The translations under genes were made by a program, and so were the position numbers. From Pseudomonas laurentiana (GTDB lineage Bacteria; Pseudomonadota; Gammaproteobacteria; Pseudomonadales; Pseudomonadaceae): 64,000 nucleotides of DNA. Where the stretch lies: NCBI RefSeq assembly GCF_014648275.1, contig NZ_BMQU01000001.1:124001-188000 (forward strand). The letters run 5' to 3'. The notes under the pieces were generated by a model. That model ran no database searches and was not told the DNA's origin. It saw nothing but the letters and a program-made list of their open reading frames with translations. Shown here one piece after another: positions 16,356 to 27,093 of this stretch (position 1 is the stretch's first letter; each line of letters begins with the position of its first letter).

Positions 16356-18539
16356 TTAGATTGCTTCCAGCTTGGCATAACCAAGCATCAGCCACTTGCT
16401 GCCTTCGGCGAAGTTGACCTGCACCCGTGCCTGCGCGCCGGCGCCTTCGAAGTTCAGGATCACGCCTTCGCCAAACACGGCGTGCTGCACCCGCTGGCCA
16501 AGGTTGAAGGCCGTTTGCGGGATGCTCGCGCTACCGAACAGGCTGCTCGAGTTCTGCTTCTGGCCCGAGCCGAACGGGCGGCTGACGCTGTTGGACAAGC
16601 GCACTTCCTGGATCAGCCCGGCCGGAATTTCGCGTACGAAACGTGACACCTTGTTGTAGGTTTCACTGCCATACAGGCGGCGGGTTTCTGCGTAGGTCAT
16701 GACCAGTTGCTGCATGGCACGGGTAATGCCGACATAGGCCAGACGGCGTTCCTCTTCGAGACGTCCTGGCTCCTCCAGGCTCATCTTGTGCGGGAACAGG
16801 CCTTCTTCCATGCCCACCAGGAACACGTAGGGGAATTCCAGGCCCTTGGCGCTGTGCAGGGTCATCAACTGGATGCTGTCTTCATGCTCATCGGCCTGGG
16901 CTTCACCGGCTTCCAGCGAGGCATGGCCGAGGAATGCCGAAAGCGGCGAGAGGTCTTCGTCGTCTTCGCTGGTTTCAAAGTTGCGCGCTGCGCTGACCAG
17001 TTCCTCAAGGTTTTCTACCCGTGCCTGGCCTTTCTCACCTTTTTCTTCCTGGTGATAGACGATCAGCCCGGATTGCTCGATCACCGTCTGAGTCATCAGG
17101 TGCAGCGGCATTTCCAGCACCTTGGCCGCCAGGTTCTCGATCAGTTCGATAAAGGCGCTCAGCGCGCTGGCTGCGCGGCCCTTGAGGCCCTTGTTGGCGA
17201 TCAACAGGGTCACGGCTTCCCACATCGAGACCTGGGCATGGCGAGCATGCTCACGAATGGCTTCGACGGTTTTCTCACCGATGCCACGGGGTGGCACATT
17301 GATTACCCGTTCCAGTGCCGCATCGTTGCCACGGCCTTCGAGCAGTCGCAAGTACGCCATGGCGTTCTTGATCTCGGCGCGCTCGAAGAAGCGTTGACCG
17401 CCGTAGATACGATAGGGAATGCGCTCGCGCAGCAGGGCTTCTTCGAGCACCCGCGACTGGGCGTTGGAGCGGTAAAGGATGGCGATATCGTTACGCGCCG
17501 CACCGGTCTTGAGCACGCTTTCAATGGTTTCCACCACGTAGCGTGCTTCGTCGTGTTCGTTGAAGGCGGCGTACAGGCTCAGCGGCTCACCATCGCCACC
17601 GTCGGTCCACAGCTCTTTGCCCAGGCGCCCGCTGTTATTGGCGATCAGGGCGTTCGCGGCTTTGAGGATCCCGGCGGTGGAGCGGTAGTTCTGCTCCAGG
17701 CGGATCAATTCGGCGTCCGGGAAGTCGCTGGTGTACTGGTGGATATTCTCGATCTTGGCGCCGCGCCAGCCGTAAATGGACTGATCGTCGTCACCGACCA
17801 CCATCAGGCTGTCGCCACCCTTGGCCAGTAGTCTCAGCCAGGCATACTGCACGGCGTTGGTGTCCTGGAACTCGTCCACCAGCAGGTGGCGGAAGCGGCG
17901 CTGGTAATGCTCCAGCAGGCCGGGGTGGTCGCGCCAGAGGTCCAGGGCGCGCAGCAGCAGTTCAGAGAAGTCGATGACGCCGGCGCGCTGGCAGGCCGCC
18001 TCGTAGGCTTCATAGATGCTGCGCATGGTGCCCAGGAACAGGTCGCCGCTGGCTTGAATATGCTGTGGGCGCAGGCCTTCGTCTTTCTGGCCATTGATGA
18101 ACCACTGCGCCTGACGTGCAGGCCAGCGCTGTTCATCCAGGCCCAGTTCGCGGATCACGCGCTTGACCAGGCGTTGCTGATCGTCGCTGTCGAGAATCTG
18201 GAAATTCTGGTTCAGCCCGGCCTCTTGCCAGTGCGCCCGTAACAGGCGATGGGCCAGGCCGTGGAAGGTGCCCACCCACATGCCTGCCGGGTTGATACCC
18301 ATCAGTTGTTCGATACGCTGGCGCATTTCGGCGGCAGCCTTGTTGGTGAAGGTCACCGACAGGATCGAATGCGGTGAGGCCTGCTCAACCTGGATCAACC
18401 AGGCGATGCGATGCACCAGCACACGGGTTTTACCGGAGCCGGCACCGGCCAGGACCAACTGACGGCCAACCGGGGCCGCTACGGCCTGACGTTGGGCATC
18501 GTTGAGGGAGTTCAACAGGAGAGAGAGATCATCGCGCAT
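16356..18539 (-). CDS. uvrD: DNA helicase II UvrD
   Basis: A 3'-5' superfamily 1 helicase of 727 residues that acts in nucleotide excision and mismatch repair. Motif Q/I: LNDAQRQAV and AGAGSGKTRV (31-40); Ia SVTFTNKAAAEMR; II VDEFQDTNAVQY; III VVGDDDQSIYGWRGA; IV EQNYRS; V MTLHSAKGLEF; VI YVGITRA. The C terminus carries the UvrD tail (FNLGQRVQHAVFGEGVILNFEG). ATG at 18539. It is divergent from the GGDEF/EAL gene. UvrD rather than Rep is favoured by the C-terminal Tudor-like tail. Confidence 0.95.
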   Translation of the reverse strand: MRDDLSLLLNSLNDAQRQAVAAPVGRQLVLAGAGSGKTRVLVHRIAWLIQVEQASPHSILSVTFTNKAAAEMRQRIEQLMGINPAGMWVGTFHGLAHRLLRAHWQEAGLNQNFQILDSDDQQRLVKRVIRELGLDEQRWPARQAQWFINGQKDEGLRPQHIQASGDLFLGTMRSIYEAYEAACQRAGVIDFSELLLRALDLWRDHPGLLEHYQRRFRHLLVDEFQDTNAVQYAWLRLLAKGGDSLMVVGDDDQSIYGWRGAKIENIHQYTSDFPDAELIRLEQNYRSTAGILKAANALIANNSGRLGKELWTDGGDGEPLSLYAAFNEHDEARYVVETIESVLKTGAARNDIAILYRSNAQSRVLEEALLRERIPYRIYGGQRFFERAEIKNAMAYLRLLEGRGNDAALERVINVPPRGIGEKTVEAIREHARHAQVSMWEAVTLLIANKGLKGRAASALSAFIELIENLAAKVLEMPLHLMTQTVIEQSGLIVYHQEEKGEKGQARVENLEELVSAARNFETSEDDEDLSPLSAFLGHASLEAGEAQADEHEDSIQLMTLHSAKGLEFPYVFLVGMEEGLFPHKMSLEEPGRLEEERRLAYVGITRAMQQLVMTYAETRRLYGSETYNKVSRFVREIPAGLIQEVRLSNSVSRPFGSGQKQNSSSLFGSASIPQTAFNLGQRVQHAVFGEGVILNFEGAGAQARVQVNFAEGSKWLMLGYAKLEAI

Positions 18540-18775
18540 CCGGCCATTCTAGGGGGCAGGGGAGTCAGGGGCAAACCTGGCGTAGAAAATCCGTCGGGGT
18601 GACGATCCGCGGGTGATTGCGTACAGGCCTTGGCCCGCGGGCTTGAGCGGTCGCCATGGTGATGGCACCTGCACCCGGTTGGCGAATATTTATCGCGCAG
18701 AGCAGTTTGGTAGTGGTCGATGCTTGTGTATGCTCCGTGCCACGTTTAAGGCTCACCATTACAAGAATACTGCCT

Positions 18776-21646
18776 ATGACCCTCGGTTCAGGCTCCGCGA
18801 GCGTCCCTCAGGAGGCACGTCGGAGCATTCGAAAGCAATTTGCCACTCAGTTGGCCGTTGAGCGCACCCGCTTGTTGTATCAGGGATCGCTGCTGCCAAC
18901 GCTGTTCATGCTGCTTAACGGCCTGGTCTGTGCCTGGTTGCTCTGGAGCCCGCAGCGCTACGTTCAGATCAGTGTCTGGATGGTCTGGTTGATGGCGCTG
19001 GTTGCCTTGCGGGTGATCCAGGTCGCGGCATTTGACGTGGCCATGCCAGAGCGCCAGGCACAACCGACCTGGTGGCGCATGTTCCTACTGGGTTCGGCGT
19101 TCAGTGGATTGACCCTGGCCAGCGCAGCGATCGCTCTGGTGCCTACGGATAACTTCGTGCAGCAAGCCTGGGTTTTTGGCCTGCTGGGTGCGGCGACACT
19201 GTCTGCCAGCATTGCCTATGCGGTTAGCCTGCCCGCCTTTCTTAGCTTCACCTTGCCGTGCTTGCTGCCGCCGATCATTTACCTGTTCTGGACCGGTGCC
19301 GACGAACACCTCGGCTGGGGCTGGCTGGGGCTCATTCTACTGGGGGCTTTGCTGGTGGTGGCCTGGCAGGTCAACCGCCTGATAGAGAGCGGGCTGTTGC
19401 GCCGCTTTCAGAATCAGGCGCTGATTGAACACCTGCAGGCTGCGCAAAGCCGTAGCGAGCAGCTCAATCAGGCCCTGGCCAGTGAGGTCGAGCGGCGGCG
19501 GCTGATCGAAGATCAGTTGCGTCAGGCCCAGGCGGGCCTTGAGTCGAGGGTGGCGCAGCGCAGCCAGCAACTGGACGCTGCGAATCAGGCGCTGAGCAAG
19601 AGCGAGCAGCGTCTGGCCTTGGCGCTGGACGCCAGTGAGCTGGGCTTATGGGACTGGAACCTGCAAAGTGATGAGGTTCACCACACCCAGCTTCGCGAGT
19701 TGTTCGGCCTCGATCCAGAGGAGGTCAAGGCGATGCTGGCGCACCTCAAGCCGCGTTTGCACCCTGATGACCTGCCGTTGCTCAAGCGCACACTGGTCGA
19801 GCACTTGAAGGGGCGTACCGAGGATTACCGCATCGAATACCGAGTGCGCCATAGCCAAGGCCACTGGTGCTGGGTCGAGGACCGCGGTCGAGCGGTCGAG
19901 CGCGATGCCGAAGGGCGTGTCGTACGTATGCTGGGCACGCGGCGCGACATCAGTGCGAACAGGGCTCAGGAAGAGCAGCAGCGCTTGGCGGCCACCGTGT
20001 TTGAGGCTGCCAGTGAGGGTATCGCCATTCTGGATCCCGATTACGTGCTGTTGGCCGTCAATCAGGCGTTCTGTCGGATGACCGGCTACGACCGCGAGGA
20101 ACTGCTGGCGCGGAACGTGCTGGAGTTGCCCTGCAGCCGTGACGCACGGCGGCACCTGGCGGCGATAGACCAGGCGCTGGAGCAGCATGGAGGGTGGCAA
20201 GGCGAACTGGTAGAGGCGCGCAAGAGTGGCGAGCTCTATCCCCAATGGCTTCAGCTCAATGGTGTGCGGGATTCACAGGGCACTATCAGCAGTATTGTTG
20301 GCTTTTTCAGTGATCTCTCGGCACGTCGCGAGTCAGAAGAGCGTTTGCGCTATCTGGCGCACTACGACGAACTCACCGGCCTGGCCAATCGGGCATTGTT
20401 CCGCCTGCGCCTGTATGAAGCCGGTCAGCGCCTGCCGTTGAGTGGACGTAGCCTGGCCTTGCTGCATATCGATCTCGACCGCTTCAAGTTGCTGAATGAG
20501 AGCCTGGGGCATGAGATCGCCGATCAACTGCTGGCCCAGATGGCGCGGCGAATCAACAATGCGCTGCCTGAAGCCGACACCGTGGCGCGGCTTTCCGGGG
20601 ACGAGTTTGCCGTGCTGTTCGACGGCTACACCAACCTGTCGAGCCTGGTGCGGGTGACCACGCGTCTGCTCGACAAACTGCGGGCACCACTGCGGGTTGC
20701 GGGTCATGAACTGGTGATCAGCGCGTCGGTCGGTATCAGCTTGCTCTCCGATACCAGCCGAGACGTCAGCATATTGGTCAGCCAAGCGAACATGGCGATG
20801 CAGCATGCCAAGCATCTGGGCGGAGACAACTTCCAGTTTTACACCGAAAGCCTGCAGGCCAGCACGCTGGAGCGCCTGCAATTGGAGAACCAGTTGCGCA
20901 GGGCGATCGAGGAGCGCCAACTGGAGGTCTACTACCAACCGAAACTGTGCCTGGCCACAGGGCGGCTGATGGCGGCCGAAGCCTTGGTGCGCTGGCGTCA
21001 TCCGCAATGGGGCATGGTGCCACCGAGTGAGTTTATCGGGCTGGCCGAAGAAACCGGGCTGATCGCACCGATGGGTGAGTTCGTCTTGCGTCAGGCGTGT
21101 TGGCAGGCCTGCGAATGGCAGCGCCAGGGTTTGGCGCCGATACGCGTCTCGGTAAACCTGTCGGTTCATCAGTTACGCCAGGGCAAGTTGGTCAGCCTGG
21201 TGCGCCAAGTGCTGGATGAAAGCGGGTTGGAGCCCCATCTACTGGAGTTGGAACTGACCGAAAGCCAACTGCTTGACAGTGTCGAGCACATTATCGCGAC
21301 GTTCCGTCAGTTGCACGAACTGGGCGTGAAGCTGGCAATCGACGATTTTGGGACGGGTTACTCGTCCCTGAGCTACCTCAAGCGATTCCCGGTGGATTAC
21401 GTCAAAATCGATCAAACCTTTGTTCGTGGTCTGTCCGAAGGCAGTCAGGATGCAGCGATCACCCGGGCAATCATCGTCATGGCCCATAGTCTGGCGCTCA
21501 AGGTCGTGGCCGAGGGCGTGGAAACCCAGGAGCAGTTGGCCTTCCTGCGCGAACAGGGCTGCGATGAGGTGCAGGGCTACCTGATCAGTCGTCCGGTGGA
21601 AGCGGTCAGCCTGGCGGATTTGCTGTCTAGACCCCAGGTGTGGTGA
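18776..21646 (+). CDS. membrane PAS-GGDEF-EAL cyclic-di-GMP enzyme
   Basis: A 956-residue protein. The first ~230 residues hold about six membrane helices, then a glutamine-rich coiled coil (QLNQALASEVERRRLIEDQLRQAQ). Two PAS-type sensor segments follow (LGLWDWNLQSDEVHH and GIAILDPDYVLLAVNQAFCRMTGY). The GGDEF domain has the signature SGDEF near residue 607. The EAL domain is intact (EAL near 734, LELTES, DDFGTGYSS, KIDQTFVRGL, EGVET). The phosphodiesterase half looks active; the SGDEF half may still make c-di-GMP. I chose ATG 18776 because the upstream frame to 18656 is not family-like. Signal and target are unknown. Confidence 0.9.
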   Translation: MTLGSGSASVPQEARRSIRKQFATQLAVERTRLLYQGSLLPTLFMLLNGLVCAWLLWSPQRYVQISVWMVWLMALVALRVIQVAAFDVAMPERQAQPTWWRMFLLGSAFSGLTLASAAIALVPTDNFVQQAWVFGLLGAATLSASIAYAVSLPAFLSFTLPCLLPPIIYLFWTGADEHLGWGWLGLILLGALLVVAWQVNRLIESGLLRRFQNQALIEHLQAAQSRSEQLNQALASEVERRRLIEDQLRQAQAGLESRVAQRSQQLDAANQALSKSEQRLALALDASELGLWDWNLQSDEVHHTQLRELFGLDPEEVKAMLAHLKPRLHPDDLPLLKRTLVEHLKGRTEDYRIEYRVRHSQGHWCWVEDRGRAVERDAEGRVVRMLGTRRDISANRAQEEQQRLAATVFEAASEGIAILDPDYVLLAVNQAFCRMTGYDREELLARNVLELPCSRDARRHLAAIDQALEQHGGWQGELVEARKSGELYPQWLQLNGVRDSQGTISSIVGFFSDLSARRESEERLRYLAHYDELTGLANRALFRLRLYEAGQRLPLSGRSLALLHIDLDRFKLLNESLGHEIADQLLAQMARRINNALPEADTVARLSGDEFAVLFDGYTNLSSLVRVTTRLLDKLRAPLRVAGHELVISASVGISLLSDTSRDVSILVSQANMAMQHAKHLGGDNFQFYTESLQASTLERLQLENQLRRAIEERQLEVYYQPKLCLATGRLMAAEALVRWRHPQWGMVPPSEFIGLAEETGLIAPMGEFVLRQACWQACEWQRQGLAPIRVSVNLSVHQLRQGKLVSLVRQVLDESGLEPHLLELELTESQLLDSVEHIIATFRQLHELGVKLAIDDFGTGYSSLSYLKRFPVDYVKIDQTFVRGLSEGSQDAAITRAIIVMAHSLALKVVAEGVETQEQLAFLREQGCDEVQGYLISRPVEAVSLADLLSRPQVW

Positions 21647-21676
21647 AGCCGTGGTGCGACCGAATACTCGGGGCAG

Positions 21677-21712
21677 AAAAAGCCTGCCTGACATTGCGGG
21701 TGCCAGGCAGGC
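21677..21712 (-). terminator. rho-independent terminator of zwf
   Basis: A 9-bp stem (GCCTGCCTG / CAGGCAGGC, 21682-21690 with 21704-21712) followed, on the minus strand, by five T. It lies about 105 bases beyond the zwf stop codon and also closes the region after the convergent GGDEF/EAL gene. Confidence 0.75.
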
Positions 21713-21818
21713 AAGGGTGTATGCGTTCGCGCTCAGCCAGGCGCTGGATGCCAGTATCGAATGAAGCAACCCGCTACCCGTACTACATAGTAGTCGCTTG
21801 TTGGCGTGTGTCTTGTGG

Positions 21819-23261
21819 TTAGCCGTGCCATTCCCGGCCTTGGTGGGCCAGCAGGCTCTGCGCCTGGTCGGGGCCGTTGGTGCCGGCGTGGTAAGGCCTT
21901 GGTGCCTGGAAGTATTCCTGCCAGCCATTGAGGATCGGGTCGATCCAGGCCCAAGCGGCCTCGACTTCGTCGCGGCGCATGAACAGCGTCGAATCACCCT
22001 CCAGAATATCCAGCAGTAGCCGTTCGTAGGCATCCCAGCGACGCGTCTGGCCGAACACCTGGGCCAGGTTCAGGTTCAGCTCCACAGGCTCCAGGCGCAT
22101 GCCCTTGCCGGGGCTTTTGGTCATCATCTGCAGGCTGATGCGTTCGTCCGGTTGCAATTGGATCAGCAACTTATTGGTTTGCGCGCCCTCGAACAGTTGG
22201 TGCGGCACCGGTTTGAACTGGATGACGATCTGCGATGATTTCTTGGCCATGCGCTTTCCGGTACGCAGGTAGAACGGCACGCCGGCCCAGCGCCAATTGT
22301 TGATGTAGGCTTCAACGGCGACAAAGGTTTCAGTATCGCTGTCGTTGTCGACATCTTTCTCGAAGTAATAGGCGGGTACTTCCTGGCCGCCGATCTTGCC
22401 TGCACTGTACTGACCGCGCACGGTCCGGTCCTGCACATCCTGACCGGTGATCGGCTTGAGCGCCCTGAGAATCTTTACCTTTTCGTCGCGGACGGCTTCG
22501 GCGTCGAACTGGGCTGGGGGCTCCATGGCCACAAGGCAAAGCAGTTGCAGCAGGTGATTCTGCAGCATGTCGCGTGTTGCGCCTGCGCGGTCGTAGTAAG
22601 CCCCGCGGTTTTCTACACCGAGGGTTTCGCACACGCTGATTTGCACATGGTCGATCTGATTGCTGCGCCACACGGGCTCCAGCAGGGCATTGGCAAAGCG
22701 CAGGGCCATGAGATTCTGCACGGTCTCTTTGCCCAGATAATGGTCGATCCGAAACACCTGGGACTCTTCAAGCACGGCGCCAATGGCACTGTTGATAGCC
22801 GTAGCCGATTCCAGCGAATGGCCAATGGGCTTTTCCAGTACGATCCGTGCATCGCTGTCAGCCAGCCCGGCAATCTGCATATGGCTGACGATCGGGACGA
22901 ACAGGTCCGGGGCCGTGGCCAGGTAGTAGATTCGGGTCAGCCCGCCCGGTTCGCCGAGAAAGCGCGCCAGGCGGCCGAAATCGGCGCTCTGCGAGGCGTC
23001 CATGGGAAAGTAGTCAAGGCGGGCGGAAAAGCGCTTCCAGACCTCTTCGTCGAAGTCATGGCGGGCGATCTGGGCTCGGCAGCGACGCTCGGCGAGCAGT
23101 CGGTAGTCGCTGCGTGGCAGATTTTTTCGGGCCAGCGCAACGATCCGCACTTCAGGGTGCAGGCGTGCTTCGCGATACAGGTGGTAGAGCGCCGGGAGCA
23201 GCTTGTGCAGCGCCAGGTCACCGGTGCCGCCGAATACCATAATGTCGCAAGGGATAGTCAA
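21819..23261 (-). CDS. zwf: glucose-6-phosphate 1-dehydrogenase
   Basis: Oxidises glucose-6-phosphate to 6-phosphogluconolactone, feeding the Entner-Doudoroff and pentose phosphate routes. About 480 residues: Rossmann motif VFGGTGDLALHKLLP at the N terminus, active site RIDHYLGKETVQNL, and the RTGKRM segment near the C-terminal half. The start is uncertain. In-frame GTG at 23270 and 23267 lie too close to AGGAG, while TTG 23261 has about 10 bases spacing and gives the family-like MTIPCDI start. There is no pgl, edd or eda next door. This is the position of one of the extra zwf paralogues of P. putida. It is divergent from hexR with a HexR box between. Confidence 0.93.
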   Translation of the reverse strand: MTIPCDIMVFGGTGDLALHKLLPALYHLYREARLHPEVRIVALARKNLPRSDYRLLAERRCRAQIARHDFDEEVWKRFSARLDYFPMDASQSADFGRLARFLGEPGGLTRIYYLATAPDLFVPIVSHMQIAGLADSDARIVLEKPIGHSLESATAINSAIGAVLEESQVFRIDHYLGKETVQNLMALRFANALLEPVWRSNQIDHVQISVCETLGVENRGAYYDRAGATRDMLQNHLLQLLCLVAMEPPAQFDAEAVRDEKVKILRALKPITGQDVQDRTVRGQYSAGKIGGQEVPAYYFEKDVDNDSDTETFVAVEAYINNWRWAGVPFYLRTGKRMAKKSSQIVIQFKPVPHQLFEGAQTNKLLIQLQPDERISLQMMTKSPGKGMRLEPVELNLNLAQVFGQTRRWDAYERLLLDILEGDSTLFMRRDEVEAAWAWIDPILNGWQEYFQAPRPYHAGTNGPDQAQSLLAHQGREWHG

Positions 23262-23306
23262 TACCACCACTCTCCTAGATCGTTTAGCTGTGCGGGTCGC
23301 CGGTCA

Positions 23307-23321
23307 TGTAGTATAACTACA
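23307..23321. promoter_or_regulatory. HexR operator between zwf and hexR
   Basis: TGTAGTATAACTACA is a 6-3-6 inverted repeat in the divergent zwf/hexR region, matching the TTGT-N7/8-ACAA type of HexR site known in Pseudomonas. It is placed to repress both promoters until 2-keto-3-deoxy-6-phosphogluconate releases HexR. Confidence 0.8.
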
Positions 23322-23365
23322 AGAAAGCTACAACCCGGTCAGTCGATCATAACCGAGTCCTGCCC

Positions 23366-24232
23366 TTGAATCTGTTGCAACACATCGCCCAGTCGCGCCA
23401 TCTGCTACGTAAGTCGGAGCTGAAGGTTGCCGATCACGTGCTGCTCGACCCCGCAGCCGTCATGCATAGCTCCATGGCCGACCTTGCCCACAGCGTCGGA
23501 ATCAGCGAGCCGACCATCGTGCGCTTTTGCCGCGCCATTGGTTGCTCCGGGTTCCAGGACCTCAAGCTCAAGCTCGCCCAGAGCCTGGCGGCCGGGGCCA
23601 GTTTTGGCCAGTTTGCGATCCATGAGGATGACTCGGTTGCCGACTACAGCCTGAAAATCTTCGACACGACCCTGCATACCCTGATGGAAGTGCGCGAGCA
23701 CCTCGATGCCCAGGCGTTACAGCGTGCCGTGACCGCCATGGCTCAGGCTCAGCGAGTCGAGTTCTACGGGTTTGGCGCCTCCGGTGCAGTGGCTGCCGAT
23801 GCGCAGCACAAGTTCTTCCGGCTGCTGCTCAGCGCCGCAGCCTATTCCGACCCGCACATGCAGGCGATGTCGGCGGTGACCCTGAAGCCTGGTGATGTTG
23901 CGATCTGTATTTCCCAGTCCGGGCGCTCCAAGGACCTGCTGATCACTGCCAACCTGGTGCGTGAGAGCGGTGCAACCCTGATTACCCTGTGCCCAAGCCA
24001 GACCCCGCTGGCCGAGCTGTCGAGCGTCAACCTGGCCATCGACGTTCACGAAGACACCGAGATCTATACCCCGTTGACCTCGCGGATCGCTCACCTGGTG
24101 GTGATCGACGTGTTGGCAATGGGCGTTGCCATGGCCCGTGGCCCAAGCCTGGTCAACCACCTCAAGAGCGTCAAACGCAGCTTGCGCAGCCTGCGCCTGT
24201 CACCCAAGTCGATCAAGGCCCTGGACGACTGA
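23366..24232 (+). CDS. hexR: HexR-type RpiR-family regulator
   Basis: A 288-residue regulator: an N-terminal RpiR helix-turn-helix domain (about 1-75, with SELKVADHVLLDP, MADLAHSVGISEPTIVRFCRAIGC) and a C-terminal SIS sugar-phosphate domain (VEFYGFGASGAVAADAQHKF; SQSGRSKDLL). HexR represses glucose catabolism genes and senses KDPG. The start is TTG at 23366, which places the family start MNLLQHIAQS. Divergent from zwf with a palindromic operator between, so it should regulate zwf and itself. Because Pseudomonas usually has another hexR by edd, this may be a second copy. Confidence 0.9.
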   Translation: MNLLQHIAQSRHLLRKSELKVADHVLLDPAAVMHSSMADLAHSVGISEPTIVRFCRAIGCSGFQDLKLKLAQSLAAGASFGQFAIHEDDSVADYSLKIFDTTLHTLMEVREHLDAQALQRAVTAMAQAQRVEFYGFGASGAVAADAQHKFFRLLLSAAAYSDPHMQAMSAVTLKPGDVAICISQSGRSKDLLITANLVRESGATLITLCPSQTPLAELSSVNLAIDVHEDTEIYTPLTSRIAHLVVIDVLAMGVAMARGPSLVNHLKSVKRSLRSLRLSPKSIKALDD

Positions 24233-24240
24233 CCGCCCTA

Positions 24241-24262
24241 CCGACCGTTCCTGTACGGTCGG
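24241..24262 (+). terminator. hairpin downstream of hexR
   Basis: An 8-bp perfect stem (CCGACCGT / ACGGTCGG) with a 6-base loop, 9 bases after the hexR stop codon. The T-rich tract is displaced (TTTTG about 11 bases later), so termination is plausible but weak. Confidence 0.45.
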
Positions 24263-24353
24263 CAAGGTTCATGGTTTTGTCATCCCTGCGCCGCCAAATC
24301 GTCACCGCCATTGCGCACCCTGAAACTCCCGTACTCGACCAGGGAGATTCGCA

Positions 24354-24572
24354 ATGGTTCGTGAATTTGATCGTCCGTACCCGTCCAACGCCAAGGCCCG
24401 CAAGCAGCAGGAAAAGGATCAGCGCCGCATGGAGTATCGGCGTGCGATCGAGAGCTATTCCGAGCAGCGTCGCCTGTTGCAGGAAATTGCCGACTACCCC
24501 GAATTACAGGCCGTCAACCTCTGGCAGGTATCGGCGGCAGAGTCCCCGAGAAACGCTCAACAAGCGCGCTGA
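24354..24572 (+). CDS. small charged protein of unknown function
   Basis: A 72-residue, very hydrophilic protein with a basic and Gln/Glu-rich helix (ARKQQEKDQRRMEYRRAIESYSEQRRLLQEIADYPEL) and no signal peptide. AGGGAG is at a good distance before ATG 24354, and the codon use looks coding. Its last 59 bases overlap the 3' end of the convergent pycR gene. I do not recognise a family with certainty. It looks like a soluble helical protein. Confidence 0.65.
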   Translation: MVREFDRPYPSNAKARKQQEKDQRRMEYRRAIESYSEQRRLLQEIADYPELQAVNLWQVSAAESPRNAQQAR

Positions 24573-25476
24573 TTTGCGAGCGTTCGCTGCGGATGTATGC
24601 AAGAAAGGCCAGGGCTACCGGCGACAGCCGCTTGGCCTTGGCCTGTACCACGCACCAACTGCGGTACAGCGGCAGTTCTTCTACGGGCAGTTCGCGCAGT
24701 ACACCGGTGGCCAGTTCCAGGTTCAGCGCATGGCGCGTCAGCAGTGCGATCCCGAGCCCGGCAATGACGCATTCGCGTTGTGCGTCAGCAGAAGCAACCT
24801 CCAGTGTCTGGGAGAAGTGCACGCGCTTGTCCTTGAAGTACTCCTCGCAGGCTTTGCGCGTTCCTGAGCCTTGCTCGCGGACCAGCAGCGTGTGCGGCTC
24901 CAGGTCTTGCAGGCGCAGGCGCTCAAGCTTGCACAGCGGATGATCGGGGGGCGCCACAGCGACGATCGGATTGTTCAGGAAAGGCATGAACTCCAGGCCC
25001 ATGTCCTGCGGCACCATGGACATGATGATCAGGTCATCACGGTTGTCCGAGAGGCGTCGAATCGCCTGGGCGCGGTTGACCACGGTAAGGGTCAGGTTGA
25101 CCTCGGGATGGAGTTTTTTGAAGGCGGCAAACAGGTGCGGCACGAAGTACTTGGCGCTGGACTCCACCGCCAGTTTCAGTTGCCCCTGCAGGGAGCCTTG
25201 CATGTCCGAAAGCTGCATGTCGAAGCTCTCCAGGCGACCGAAGATATCCCGGCTGGCGCGCTGCAAGGCCTCCGCGGCTTCGGTGAGGTAGAGCTTCTTG
25301 CCCACGTACTCAAACAACGGCTGGCCGACCAGTTCTTCGAGCTGGCGGATCTGTAGACTAACGGCGGGTTGCGTCAGCGACATCTCTTCGGCGGCTCGGC
25401 TGTAGGAGCGCAGATCGCAGACTTCGTTGAAGACTTTCAACTGCCGTAATGTCATACGCATCAATGACTTACGCAT
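24514..25476 (-). CDS. pycR: LysR-type regulator PycR
   Basis: A 320-residue LysR-family regulator: N-terminal winged helix (TLRQLKVFNEVCDLRSYSRAAEEMSLTQPAVSLQIRQLEE, about residues 9-48) and a C-terminal effector domain (GQLKLAVESSAKYFVPHL onwards, CbbR/CysL-like). It is divergent from the pyruvate carboxylase genes; in P. aeruginosa the equivalent gene PA5437 is named pycR. It should control pycAB through the shared intergenic region. In-frame ATG codons at residues 6 and 8 leave the exact start slightly open. Confidence 0.88.
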   Translation of the reverse strand: MRKSLMRMTLRQLKVFNEVCDLRSYSRAAEEMSLTQPAVSLQIRQLEELVGQPLFEYVGKKLYLTEAAEALQRASRDIFGRLESFDMQLSDMQGSLQGQLKLAVESSAKYFVPHLFAAFKKLHPEVNLTLTVVNRAQAIRRLSDNRDDLIIMSMVPQDMGLEFMPFLNNPIVAVAPPDHPLCKLERLRLQDLEPHTLLVREQGSGTRKACEEYFKDKRVHFSQTLEVASADAQRECVIAGLGIALLTRHALNLELATGVLRELPVEELPLYRSWCVVQAKAKRLSPVALAFLAYIRSERSQISALVERFSGTLPPIPARG

Positions 25477-25521
25477 CTCTCATCCGGCTCCGGACAAACC
25501 TTGTAACGGCACTATAAGCTT

Positions 25522-25533
25522 TTGCTAATGCAA
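25522..25533. promoter_or_regulatory. possible LysR-type binding site, pycR/pycA
   Basis: TTGCTAATGCAA is a short palindrome (TTGC-N4-GCAA) in the AT-rich divergent region, at a usual distance for a LysR-type activator site. The call rests on symmetry and position only. Confidence 0.35.
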
Positions 25534-25664
25534 GGCCTAATAAATATTGATTTTTGTTTATTCAGCGACAGCGCTAGGGTATTTATGCGACTGGCCAGCA
25601 ACCTATGGTCACGCGCCGACCGGTCTCGCCGGTTCGTCTGTTCCAATGGCTTGGGAATATTCCA

Positions 25665-27080
<1,416 letters not shown>

Positions 27081-27093
27081 GGAATACAAAAAA

